Shown piece after piece: positions 7,048-15,658 of a stretch of 64,000 nt of DNA. The stretch spans positions 248,001 through 312,000 of the forward strand of contig JAKOUY010000016.1 of assembly GCA_029782355.1 (NCBI GenBank). Direction: 5' to 3'. Both the position numbers and the translations under genes were made by a program. The number at the start of each line of letters is the position of its first letter. Positions within the stretch are counted from its first letter, which is position 1. The notes under the pieces are model-generated. The model did no database searches. It saw only the letters and a list, made by a program, of their open reading frames with translations, and was not told the origin of the DNA. This DNA comes from Actinomycetes bacterium. Its GTDB lineage: Bacteria; Actinomycetota; Acidimicrobiia; Acidimicrobiales; Ilumatobacteraceae.

Positions 7048-9329
7048 GTCACCCGGTGGTCGACTCCCTCCCAGTGCTCGCCGGTGCGCCGGGTGAACGT
7101 CACGTCCCGATGCCCGGCCAGCGTGGCGGCTTCCACCAGGACCCCCCACCGGCCGAAGGGTAGGGGCAGTGCGTCGACCTCGTGCAGCTCCTCCCAGCCG
7201 TCGAACCCGAGGTGCACGGTGAACGGCTGGCGGGCCTCGACCAGCAGGTCACGCCCGGCGGGGAGGACGTCGAACGGGGTGTCGTCGCGCCACGACCACC
7301 GGCTGGCCGGTCGAGCCGTGGCGTAGCGAGCCTCCACCGCGTCGAGCTGCTCGACGCACCGCTTGTTCAACGCGGCGAAGGCCAGCTTGATGAACTCGGC
7401 GTGAGCCCACACCAGCGGCATCGCGCTGCCGGACGCCGAGCCCGGGTACAGCTCGCGCTCGGGGATCGGATCGGTGTCCCACACCTGCTCGGGCAGCATG
7501 CCCCCGGCACTGGCGCACTGCTGCATGGTCCGCAGGTACGGCGTGGCATCCTGCCCGGCCAACACGGCCAGGTGGCCACGCTCACCGGTCAGCAGCGGCC
7601 ACAGACGGCCGACGCCGGATCCGCTGAACGCCGACCCGTCGGCTCGCTCGCCGTAGCCGTCGTTGACGTAGCGCCGGTAGACCACACCCGCCGGGGTGGG
7701 CACGCCCAGCACCGCGTCGACGACGGTCAACGTGTCGACCACCCGAGGATCGTCGGCCCGGCGCAGCCCGAAGCGGACGAGGTAGGAGAACTCCAGGGCC
7801 ACCAGATCGGCGGCGGCGATCATCTCCCCGTCGCGGTTGCGCAGCATGACCTCGCCGTCAAGGCCGCCCTCGCTCGGCACGCTGAGGCGGACGTAGTGAC
7901 CGGGCACGCCGAAGCGGCGGGCCAAGGGCGTGTCCGTGGCGTAGCACCACGTCTCGATCCGCTCGTTCCACTCGTCGGCCAGGACCAAGGCCTCGGCGCG
8001 CTCGGCGGCGGTCAGCCATCGCCCCCCGGCCACGAGGGCCGCGATCATCACGGCGACGGTGAACGGGTTGATCCCGGGGTTCTCCTCCCACCGGTCCTGG
8101 TGGGTGCTCGGCCCCATCCGGGCGAGGCATCCGAGTGCGCTGCGGACCATGGCCGGCACGCCGTACACGGTGGTGCCGGTCACCTCGGCCAGCTTGGCGG
8201 CCAGGACCACCGGGAAGGCGACCTCGTCGAGCTGCTGGCCGTGCCAGTAGACGGTCCCGTCGGGGTACTCGTTCTGCGCCCAGTGACCGTCGGGCAGTTG
8301 GGTGGCCACAAAGCGGGCCAGCACGTGGCGGGCGTCGTCGATCTGCCCGGCGGCCACCAGCGCCAGGGCGGTCAGGCCGGCGTCGCGTGGCCACACTAGG
8401 TGGTAGCCGCCGGCCACGGTGGTGGTGTTGCCCCACGGCACGCTCAGCGAGGCGGCGATGGCCCCCGGGTAGGTGCGGTCCTCGTGCATCTTCAGCACGG
8501 CGGCCGAGGTCATGGCCAGCGCCCGCCAGCGCTCGTCGAAGTGGTCGACGTGCAGGTCGCGCTCCCAGGCCCGCCACCGGGTGACGAAGTCCCGGCGGGC
8601 CAGATCGAAGCCCTCGGCCAGACTGCTGCGCGCCAGGGTTCGAGCCCCGACGGTGGACGTGGCGAAGCCCAGGGCGAGCACGCCGCGGCGGGCCTCGGTG
8701 GACGCGGTGAGGGCCACGTTGCCGGGCCCGGCTGCTTCGTACGACCAGGTCAAGGTGCCGTGCTGGTCGAGGTCCTGCCACCCGTCGCTGACGCCCACCA
8801 CCCCGACGCTGCGATGGATCAACGGCACGTCGGCGCGCAGGGTGACCGCCCGGTCGTGGCCCTGCGTGGCCACCAGGCCGTCCTCGTGGACCACGGCGAC
8901 GTTGTCGTGGCCGCTGCCGCCGAGGTGCGGGGCGGCGATGACCACCAACTGGTACTCGCCCTCGACGGTGAAGCGGACGAGCAGCACGTCACGGCGCGGG
9001 TCGGGCAGCGGTTCGAGGGTGACCCGGTAGTCCTCGCCCTCGTGGACGATGGTCAGCACGGGCACGGCCGGCGACTCGACGCTGAGCCGGTAGGTGCGCA
9101 CCCGCTTGAGGTCGATCCAGCCGTCCTTGCCGACCAGGTAGAAGGTCACGTCGCGCAGCTCCGGCTCCCCGGTCGAGGGCCAGTAGACCTCGTTGATCAC
9201 CCCATGCCCGATGGTGGCCCACAGCCGCGAACGACCGAGGCTGGTGGTCACGAAGTCCTTGTCGCTGCTGCACCAGGTGGGCGCGAGGAACTGGCCGCTG
9301 CCCGGCGCCTGCACGCTGGCGGTGCTCAT
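7032..9329 (-). CDS. GH15 glucoamylase (glucan 1,4-alpha-glucosidase)
   Basis: A 765-residue glycoside hydrolase family 15 enzyme that should release glucose from the ends of alpha-glucans. An N-terminal beta-sandwich (about residues 1-270) is followed by an alpha/alpha barrel with GGYHLVWPRDAG near residue 305 and the catalytic-acid region LPEQVWD near residue 613. A C-terminal beta region follows. No signal peptide is present, so it acts in the cytoplasm, probably on glycogen or maltodextrins. TAACGT ends seven bases before the ATG, so it can be transcribed alone even though an ABC operon lies 55 bases upstream. Trehalase activity, also found in GH15, is the main alternative. Confidence 0.88.
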   Translation of the reverse strand: MSTASVQAPGSGQFLAPTWCSSDKDFVTTSLGRSRLWATIGHGVINEVYWPSTGEPELRDVTFYLVGKDGWIDLKRVRTYRLSVESPAVPVLTIVHEGEDYRVTLEPLPDPRRDVLLVRFTVEGEYQLVVIAAPHLGGSGHDNVAVVHEDGLVATQGHDRAVTLRADVPLIHRSVGVVGVSDGWQDLDQHGTLTWSYEAAGPGNVALTASTEARRGVLALGFATSTVGARTLARSSLAEGFDLARRDFVTRWRAWERDLHVDHFDERWRALAMTSAAVLKMHEDRTYPGAIAASLSVPWGNTTTVAGGYHLVWPRDAGLTALALVAAGQIDDARHVLARFVATQLPDGHWAQNEYPDGTVYWHGQQLDEVAFPVVLAAKLAEVTGTTVYGVPAMVRSALGCLARMGPSTHQDRWEENPGINPFTVAVMIAALVAGGRWLTAAERAEALVLADEWNERIETWCYATDTPLARRFGVPGHYVRLSVPSEGGLDGEVMLRNRDGEMIAAADLVALEFSYLVRFGLRRADDPRVVDTLTVVDAVLGVPTPAGVVYRRYVNDGYGERADGSAFSGSGVGRLWPLLTGERGHLAVLAGQDATPYLRTMQQCASAGGMLPEQVWDTDPIPERELYPGSASGSAMPLVWAHAEFIKLAFAALNKRCVEQLDAVEARYATARPASRWSWRDDTPFDVLPAGRDLLVEARQPFTVHLGFDGWEELHEVDALPLPFGRWGVLVEAATLAGHRDVTFTRRTGEHWEGVDHRVTISAG

Positions 9330-9336
9330 CGGCGCG

Positions 9337-9342
9337 ACGTTA
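9337..9342 (-). promoter_or_regulatory. -10 element, leaderless GH15 promoter
   Basis: TAACGT on the minus strand ends seven bases before the ATG at 9329. Confidence 0.45.
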
Positions 9343-9384
9343 GCGGTCGGCGCAGCCAGCGGATTTCGCGTCGGCCGGCACCGA

Positions 9385-10128
9385 TCACTGGCTCAGCCGG
9401 CCGTCCTCGATGCGCACGGTGCGGTCGGCGTAGTGGGTGATCCGCTCGTCGTGGGTGACGATGATGGCCGAGGTGCCGCGGGACTTCATCTCCTCGCGGA
9501 TCAGGCCGACCACCTGGTCACCGAGCTGCGAGTCGAGTGCCGAGGTCGGCTCGTCGAACAGCACCAGCGCCGGATCGTTCATCAACGCCCGGCCGATGGC
9601 CACCCGTTGGCGCTGCCCACCGGAGAGCTGCGCCGGGAGGTTGGCGGCGCGATCGGTGAGGCCCAGCTCGCCGAGCAGCTCGTCGGCCCGCTTGCCGGCA
9701 GCACGCCGGCCACGACGCTGGCGACCGGCGAGCTCGTCGACCACCAGCAGGTTCTCCCGGGCGGTGAGGAACGGGACCAGGTTGACGGTCTGGAAGACGA
9801 ACCCGACCGAGGTCCGGCGGAACTCGGTGAGCTCGGCCGCCGACCGGCCGGTGATGTCCCGTCCGCCCACCTCGACGGTGCCCGACGTGGCCCGCAGCAG
9901 CCCGCCGGCGATCGAGCACAGCGTGGTCTTGCCCGAGCCGGAGGGGCCGACGAGGGCGACGATCTCGCCGTCGGCCACGTCCAGGTCGGCGTGGTCGAGG
10001 GCGACGATCTCGTTGTCGCCGACCTGGTAGGTCTTGCGCACGGCGCGCAGGCGGAGGGCGACGGGGCTCGGGGAGGTGCGCATCGTGGGAACCACCTGTG
10101 GGGTGTGGCGGTCGTCGGGCCCGGTCAT
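9385..10128 (-). CDS. ABC transporter ATP-binding protein (MacB/LolD type)
   Basis: ATPase of 247 residues powering the two FtsX-type permeases encoded upstream. It shows Walker A GPSGSGKT at residues 61-68, signature LSGGQRQR near 155, Walker B LVLFDEPTS near 175, and the H-loop IIVTHD. The ATG at 10128 overlaps the permease stop by four bases. A later ATG at 10083 is possible but breaks the overlap. LolD/MacB relatives drive efflux or lipoprotein and peptide handling at the outer membrane face; the cargo here is unknown. Confidence 0.9.
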   Translation of the reverse strand: MTGPDDRHTPQVVPTMRTSPSPVALRLRAVRKTYQVGDNEIVALDHADLDVADGEIVALVGPSGSGKTTLCSIAGGLLRATSGTVEVGGRDITGRSAAELTEFRRTSVGFVFQTVNLVPFLTARENLLVVDELAGRQRRGRRAAGKRADELLGELGLTDRAANLPAQLSGGQRQRVAIGRALMNDPALVLFDEPTSALDSQLGDQVVGLIREEMKSRGTSAIIVTHDERITHYADRTVRIEDGRLSQ

Positions 10129-11243
10129 GTCCCGGCTCCGATGGCCGAGGCCGGGTCGACGCGCAGGACGCGCCGGAGGGAGAAGGCGCTGCCGAACACC
10201 GCGGCGGCCACCATCAGGGCGACGCTGCTGGCCAGTCGCGCCGGTGTCACCTGGAACGGGATCGTCCCGGCGGGGATGACCGCGGCGAGCAGCAGGGTGG
10301 TGAGCACCCCGACCAGGCTGGACGCCAGGGCGATGGCCACCGCTTGGACGAGCACCCCGGCGAACAGTCGCGAGCTGGAGGCGCCGATGGCTTTGAGGAT
10401 GCCGTACAGGCCGAGACGCTCCAGGGTGATCAAGGCGAAGAAGAGGGCGACGACGATCAGCACGATCAGCGCGGTGACCCCGATGATCTGGGTGAACGTG
10501 GCCCGCTGCTGGGAGACGCCGGGCAACGCCTCGATCGCCTGCTGGCGGGTCAGGGTGGTGGTCGCGCCCTGCGTCGCCGCGTCGATGGCCTGGGCCACCG
10601 CGCCGCTCGCGGCCCCGCGGACGACCACCACGGCGGCCTGCACGGTCGAATCGCCGAGGGCCAGGTCGGGGCGGTTGGCCGCCACCACCTGGCGCCACGT
10701 CGCCAGCGAGGTCCACAACGTCGACTGCCCGGAGAAGCGGGTGTCGTCGACGAAGCCGACGACCGTGATCGGGGTGCGCGCCGGGCCGACCAGCAGGACG
10801 TCACCGGTCCGCACGCCCTTGGCCGTGGCCGAACGGTCGGCGATGGCCTGGCCGAGCGGCGGCGGTTCGGCCGGGAGCCCGGCCGGAGCCAGGTCGTAGC
10901 CCAGGACCGCGGTGGAGATCAGCCGGCGCGGATCGCCCTCGGACTGCCGGCGCGACCCGAGCTGGGCGCTGCCGAGCCGCCCGACCTGCGCGACGCCCGG
11001 CACGGCGGCGATCCGAGCCAGCACGTCGGCCGTCAGCCGGCTGCGCACCAGCGACTGGCGAGCGTCGGCGGAATACACGACCAGGTCGGCGCGCTGGGCT
11101 CGGTAGGCGCCGGTCTGCGAGCCGACCAGGCCGTCCAGCAGCGACCCGAGGAACATCAGCAGGACGGCGAGCACGGTCAGCACGGCGGTGGCGATGGCGA
11201 ATCGCCCCGGGCGGCGGCGCAGCTCGCGCCAGGCCAGCCTCAT
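10125..11243 (-). CDS. FtsX-family ABC permease
   Basis: Membrane subunit of 372 residues with the MacB/FtsX plan: one helix at about residues 15-37, a large extracytoplasmic domain of about 215 residues, then three helices near 255-285, 300-330 and 338-360. It overlaps the second permease and the ATPase by four bases on each side, so the three genes are one translational unit. The two permeases are related but not identical, suggesting a heterodimer. Confidence 0.88.
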   Translation of the reverse strand: MRLAWRELRRRPGRFAIATAVLTVLAVLLMFLGSLLDGLVGSQTGAYRAQRADLVVYSADARQSLVRSRLTADVLARIAAVPGVAQVGRLGSAQLGSRRQSEGDPRRLISTAVLGYDLAPAGLPAEPPPLGQAIADRSATAKGVRTGDVLLVGPARTPITVVGFVDDTRFSGQSTLWTSLATWRQVVAANRPDLALGDSTVQAAVVVVRGAASGAVAQAIDAATQGATTTLTRQQAIEALPGVSQQRATFTQIIGVTALIVLIVVALFFALITLERLGLYGILKAIGASSSRLFAGVLVQAVAIALASSLVGVLTTLLLAAVIPAGTIPFQVTPARLASSVALMVAAAVFGSAFSLRRVLRVDPASAIGAGT

Positions 11244-12361
11244 CGCCCACCCGCCCCGGTGGTCGCCTCGATCGGGTCGATGCGCAGCACCCGGCGCAAC
11301 GACGCCATCGCTCCGACCAGCGCCAGCACGGTGAAGATGGCCGACCAGGCCCCCACGGCCGCGGGGTCGTAGCGCAGCAGCAACCCGCCGACCCGGCCGC
11401 GGGCCACCGCGGCGTACAACCCGACGCCGATGACGATGCCGGCCACGGTGACGATCAGCACCTGCCAGATCAGGCTGCGGGCCAGCAGGGCGGTGCGTGC
11501 CCCGATGGCCCGCAGCAACGTCAGCGCCCGAGACTTCTGCAGGGTGACGATCAGGAAGAACAGCCCGGTGACCAGCGGGACCACCAACCCGTACAGCAGG
11601 AAGATCAGGCCGAACGATTGGCGCACCTGGGCAACACCGGGGGTGGTGTCGGCGGCAACCTGACGGGTGACTGCGTCGGCGTCGGGGACCGTGTCGGTGA
11701 TCCGCCGGGCGACGTCGGCCGCGCGCTGACCAGTGTCCGGGGCGACGACCAGGGCGCTGGGCCGCGGCGACGCACCGGCCGGGTTCACCGCCGCAGCCGC
11801 CTGGGCGTAGCTGGCCGCGTCGACGAACACCGTCGGCGTGACGTTGAGTTGGACGTCGTCGGCCAGGCCGACCACCGTGAAGCGGGCCGGGCCGGCCGGC
11901 CCGCGCCCGGACACGGTGACGGTGTCGCCGAGATGGAAGTCGGCGGCACTGCCGACCGCCTCGCCGGCGGCGCGCACTGCGCGACCCGCCGCCAACGTGC
12001 GCGGCCGACCGAGGCGCCGATCGTCGGAGCCCACCACGGCGGCGTCCTTCGGCGGGCCGCCGTTGATGGTCACGGTGAACGTCGACTGGAACAGCCGCGC
12101 CGCCGTTCCCACGCCCGGAACGGCGCGCACCGCCGCCTCCATGGCGTCGGGGATCACGCTGCCCTGGAGCGTCCGTTGGGCATCGAGCCCGTAGACGAGG
12201 ACCGGCGCCTCCTGGTTCTGCACCCCGCCGACGAACGCCGTGATCAGCCCGTTCTGCAGGGCCTGCTGGAACAGCACGAGGAACAGCAGCAACCCGACAG
12301 CTCCGGCCAGCAGGGCGAAGCGCACGATGCTGCGGCGCAGTTCACGCAGGGCCAGGAACAT
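11240..12361 (-). CDS. FtsX-family ABC permease
   Basis: A 373-residue permease with the same one-plus-three helix layout as its neighbour and a conserved C-terminal RRVLRIDPIEA. It is the first of the three transporter genes. CATACT ends six bases before its ATG (12368-12373), so it may have its own leaderless promoter although the anti-sigma gene ends only 28 bases upstream. Whether the SigK-like sigma factor drives the transporter cannot be told from the sequence. Confidence 0.87.
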   Translation of the reverse strand: MFLALRELRRSIVRFALLAGAVGLLLFLVLFQQALQNGLITAFVGGVQNQEAPVLVYGLDAQRTLQGSVIPDAMEAAVRAVPGVGTAARLFQSTFTVTINGGPPKDAAVVGSDDRRLGRPRTLAAGRAVRAAGEAVGSAADFHLGDTVTVSGRGPAGPARFTVVGLADDVQLNVTPTVFVDAASYAQAAAAVNPAGASPRPSALVVAPDTGQRAADVARRITDTVPDADAVTRQVAADTTPGVAQVRQSFGLIFLLYGLVVPLVTGLFFLIVTLQKSRALTLLRAIGARTALLARSLIWQVLIVTVAGIVIGVGLYAAVARGRVGGLLLRYDPAAVGAWSAIFTVLALVGAMASLRRVLRIDPIEATTGAGGR

Positions 12362-12389
12362 CGCACCAGTATGCAGAGGCGAGCACCGC

Positions 12390-13094
12390 TCAGAACCGAT
12401 CCGTGGACATCATCACGTCTCCGGTGGGCGTCGGCGACCCGCCGACGGGCTCGACGGTCACGGCGAACTGGTGCGTCCCCGGCATCAACGTCCCGGCGGC
12501 GGCCACGACCCGGCCGCCGGTCGGGGCGAACGTCGCCCCCGGCATCATCGCCCCGTCGACCTGGTACCACAGCTGCAGGACCCGGTCGGCGGGCATGTCC
12601 CCCAACCCGTCGAGGACCACCACCATCCGCCCGACGCTGGGCGAGAACACCAACCGGCCGCTGCCGTGGTCCCCGTGCAGCGCCATGACCTCGGCGTCGG
12701 CCGCGGTCAGCACCCGGTTGAGGGCCATGGCCTCGTCCCGCTGGCGGCCCACGCTCACCAGGCGCACGGCGAGCACGGCCAGGATCATGGCGGCCGCCAC
12801 GCTCAGCCCGGCGGTGACCCACCGCCGGGACCGACTCGGCGCGCTCGGCAGCGGGCGAGCCTGCGGGGTCTGGCCGATCTCGGACAGGACCGCGGCGCGC
12901 AGCGTGGGGGGCGGCTCGGCGGCGACGTGGGCGGCCAGCATGCCGGCCACCTCCCGGTACTCGTCCAGGTCGCGGCGGCACGCCGGGCAGCGAGCCAGGT
13001 GGGCCTCGAAGCGGACTCGCTCGAGATCGTCGACCGCGTCGAGGGCATAGGCGGCGACGAGGTCGTGGATGTCGTCGTTGGTCGGACGGTTCAT
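12390..13094 (-). CDS. RskA-like zinc-binding anti-sigma factor
   Basis: A 234-residue membrane anti-sigma factor. The cytoplasmic N-terminus carries the ZAS motif (His32, Cys36, Cys39 in HLARCPACR), followed by one helix at about residues 90-112 and an extracytoplasmic RskA domain rich in GTxMPGTHQFAVTVEP-type sequence. It should hold the adjacent sigma factor at the membrane until proteolysis. The start overlaps the sigma stop (ATGA 13091-13094), the usual sigK-rskA arrangement. Confidence 0.9.
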   Translation of the reverse strand: MNRPTNDDIHDLVAAYALDAVDDLERVRFEAHLARCPACRRDLDEYREVAGMLAAHVAAEPPPTLRAAVLSEIGQTPQARPLPSAPSRSRRWVTAGLSVAAAMILAVLAVRLVSVGRQRDEAMALNRVLTAADAEVMALHGDHGSGRLVFSPSVGRMVVVLDGLGDMPADRVLQLWYQVDGAMMPGATFAPTGGRVVAAAGTLMPGTHQFAVTVEPVGGSPTPTGDVMMSTDRF

Positions 13095-13690
13095 GGGTGG
13101 TCCCCCAAGGCATCGCGCAGGCGGATCAGGCCGTCGCGCACTCGCGTCTTCACCGTGCCGAGCGGCACGTCCAGCAGGTCGGCGATCTCCGTGTGGGTGT
13201 GCCCGCCGTAGTAGGCCAGTTCGACGACCTGGCGCTGCAGTTCGGTCAGCGAGCCGAGCGCCCGCCCGACACGCCGCCGGTCGAAGTCGTCGATCACGTC
13301 GCCGGCCGGATCGGCGCCGACGACCGGGTCGAGCAGCCCGACGCGTTCGTCGCGGCGCTGTCGGGACGACTCGGAGCGCACCCGGTCGACGGCACGGCGA
13401 TGGGCGATCATCGCCGCCCAGGCACCCACCGAGGCCCGATCGCGGTCGAATGTGCGCGCCGTGCGCCACAGCTCGACGAAGACCTCCTGGGCCACCTCGT
13501 CGGCCTGGGCCGGGTTGCGCAGGACACGCCGGGCAACCCCGACCACGGTGGGCGCCAAGCGGTCGTAGAGCCGGGCGAAGGCCTGCTCGTCGCCCCGGCA
13601 CACCTGCGCCATCAGACCGGCGTCGCCGTCGGCCGCGCCGACAGGGGCGACGGTCGGCGCGGGGCGACGTGCGACGGGCACGTCAGCCAT
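13091..13690 (-). CDS. ECF sigma factor, SigK-like
   Basis: Group IV sigma factor of 199 residues: region 2 spans about residues 30-100 (NPAQADEVAQEVFVELW) and region 4 about 135-190 (HTEIADLLDVPLGTVKTRV). It is paired with the RskA-like gene. The 212 bases upstream (13691-13902) contain no recognisable gene. I see no clear Shine-Dalgarno or TANNNT hexamer at the expected distance, so its promoter remains undefined. Confidence 0.9.
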   Translation of the reverse strand: MADVPVARRPAPTVAPVGAADGDAGLMAQVCRGDEQAFARLYDRLAPTVVGVARRVLRNPAQADEVAQEVFVELWRTARTFDRDRASVGAWAAMIAHRRAVDRVRSESSRQRRDERVGLLDPVVGADPAGDVIDDFDRRRVGRALGSLTELQRQVVELAYYGGHTHTEIADLLDVPLGTVKTRVRDGLIRLRDALGDHP

Positions 13691-13902
13691 GTTGGCAGGC
13701 GCGGCGAGGCCGCCTCGGTGAGCTCACGCCATCCATTCGGCGCCGGCGGTCGAGCGGATGGGTGCGACCACGCCCGCCGGTTCGCCCACCGAACGCCAGC
13801 CACCTCACCGACGCCTCGGCGGAGGATCCTCGTCCGCCCGTCGCTCCGCTCCGTGTTCGTCGGCGGCCGGCCTCATCGACCGGCGCCGGCGGTCCCGCCT
13901 GG

Positions 13903-14145
13903 TCACCTGGTGATCAGGCTGACCAGGGCGATGACGGCGACGACGAAGCCGATCAGCGCCATCAGCGCGCTGCGACCGCGCGGCGCCTGGGCCAGGTCGC
14001 CCTCGTCGCGGCGCAGTGCCGGCGGCCGGACGATGGCCAGCACGTTGCCGGCGAACAGCGCCGCGCCCAGCGCCAGCAGCAACCAGACGATCAGGTTGTC
14101 CCCGAGGAATGCCCCCGAGCCGTCGGCCAGCAGCGCCACGCTCAC
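13903..14145 (-). CDS. small two-helix membrane protein behind dnaB
   Basis: An 80-residue protein with two predicted membrane helices, at about residues 18-38 and 60-78, separated by a charged loop containing RRDEGDLAQAPRGR. Its GTG start overlaps the dnaB stop by four bases (14142-14145), which is the main evidence that it is real. I do not recognise the family. Confidence 0.65.
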   Translation of the reverse strand: MSVALLADGSGAFLGDNLIVWLLLALGAALFAGNVLAIVRPPALRRDEGDLAQAPRGRSALMALIGFVVAVIALVSLITR

Positions 14146-15521
14146 ACGCCCCTCGCCGCGTCGCCGAACTTGGTGTACTGGCCGCGGAAGACCAGCCGGA
14201 CGATCCCCGTCGGACCCGAGCGGTGCTTGGCGATGCTCAGTTCGGCCATCGCCTTGTCGGCCGAGTCCCGGTGGTAGACCTCGTCGCGGTACAGGAACAT
14301 GACCACGTCGGCATCCTGCTCCAGCGATCCCGACTCACGCAGATCCGACAGCGCCGGGCGCTTGTCGGCTCGATCCTCCAACTTGCGGCTCAGCTGGCTC
14401 AGGGCGACGATGGGCACCTCCAGCTCGCGGGCCAGGATCTTCAACCCACGGCTGATCTCGCTGACCTCGAGCTGGCGGTTCTCCACCGAGGCGCCACTGC
14501 TCATCAGCTGCAGGTAGTCGATGACGATCAGGGCCAGCCCGCCGTACTGGGCGCGGATCCGCCGTGCCCGGGCGCGGATCTCCATCACGGTGATCCGCGG
14601 GTTCTCGTCGAGGAACAGGGGGATCTCCAGGCGGGCGTAGGCCCGGCCGATGCGACTCCAGTCCTGCTCGGACAGCCGCCCGGTGCGCATCTTCTGGGAG
14701 TCGACCTCGGCCTCGCTGCCCAGGATCCGCTGGGTCAGCTCGGCATGACCCATCTCCAGGCTGAAGACCAACACCGGCTTGCGCGTCACCTTGGCGACGT
14801 TGACCGCGATGCCCAACCCCAGCGCGGTCTTGCCCATGGCCGGGCGGGCCCCGATGATGTTCAGGGTCGAGGGCTGCAGCCCGGACAGCAGCTCGTCGAG
14901 GTCGTTGAAGCCCGTCGGGGTGCCGGTGATCGTGTCGCCGCGCTCGCAGGTCTCCTGGAGGCGGTCCATGGTGATGGGCAGCAGCTCGGACAGCTCGCGG
15001 GCCGAGTCGGTGACCCGCCGGTCGGCGATCTCGAAGACCCGGGTCTCGGCCTCGTCGAGGGCCTTGGTGACGTCGTCGGGCTCGGAGAAGGCCAGCTCGG
15101 CCACCTCCCCGGCGACCCCGATCAACCGCCGCAGGAGGGCCGTGTCCTGGACGATCTTGGCGTAGCGCCCGGCGTTGGAGATGGCCGGGGTGGCGTTCTG
15201 CAGTTCCAGCAGGACCTGCGGCCCACCGATCAGCTCGAGCAGGCCGCTGCGGCGCAGTTCGTCGGCAACCGTGACGGCGTCGACCGGTTCGCCGGCATTG
15301 GCCAGCCCACGGATGGCGGCGTAGATGTGCTGGTGGGCCGGCTTGTAGAACTCGTCGGCGGCCAGGCGCATCTCCGCCGCCTGGTGCATCGCCTCGCGCG
15401 AGAGCAGCAGGGCGCCGAGCAGGCTCTCCTCGGCGCTGAGGTTGTGGGGTGGGACGCGTCCGTCGCCTCGCCGCTGCTGGCGATCACGGACGCCGTCGCG
15501 GCTGTCGCGGGTGTCGATCAT
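14142..15521 (-). CDS. dnaB: replicative DNA helicase DnaB
   Basis: Hexameric helicase of 459 residues that unwinds DNA at the fork. The N-terminal DnaG-interaction domain starts at NLSAEESLLGALL. The RecA-like domain has Walker A GARPAMGKTALG near residue 230, Walker B LIVIDYLQLM and the arginine-finger region. The length shows there is no intein, unlike mycobacterial dnaB. It lies after rplI as usual, but a methyltransferase gene is inserted between. Three DnaA-box-like 9-mers lie in the 137 bases upstream. Confidence 0.97.
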   Translation of the reverse strand: MIDTRDSRDGVRDRQQRRGDGRVPPHNLSAEESLLGALLLSREAMHQAAEMRLAADEFYKPAHQHIYAAIRGLANAGEPVDAVTVADELRRSGLLELIGGPQVLLELQNATPAISNAGRYAKIVQDTALLRRLIGVAGEVAELAFSEPDDVTKALDEAETRVFEIADRRVTDSARELSELLPITMDRLQETCERGDTITGTPTGFNDLDELLSGLQPSTLNIIGARPAMGKTALGLGIAVNVAKVTRKPVLVFSLEMGHAELTQRILGSEAEVDSQKMRTGRLSEQDWSRIGRAYARLEIPLFLDENPRITVMEIRARARRIRAQYGGLALIVIDYLQLMSSGASVENRQLEVSEISRGLKILARELEVPIVALSQLSRKLEDRADKRPALSDLRESGSLEQDADVVMFLYRDEVYHRDSADKAMAELSIAKHRSGPTGIVRLVFRGQYTKFGDAARGV

Positions 15522-15548
15522 GGGGCACCTACCCTGCCCGAGGGGCGT

Positions 15549-15622
15549 TGTGGATCGCTAGAGGGTCAACCGCTGAATCTGGCTGTGGACGAACCCCGGC
15601 GAGCTGTGGCATCTGTGGACAA
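15549..15622. promoter_or_regulatory. DnaA-box cluster upstream of dnaB
   Basis: In the intergenic region before dnaB there are TGTGGATCG (15549-15557), TGTGGACGA (15584-15592) and TGTGGACAA (15614-15622). The last is a perfect match to the actinobacterial DnaA box TTGTCCACA in reverse. The placement suggests control of dnaB by DnaA or a DnaA titration site. Confidence 0.5.
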
Positions 15623-15658
15623 CCCCTACCAGAGGGGCGCGCGCCGGTTCGCGGATGG

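Noticed and set aside
14142-15521. Intein in dnaB (and in gyrA/gyrB), as in some mycobacteria
   Set aside because: Protein lengths (459, 824 and 658 residues) and continuous motifs leave no room for an intein.
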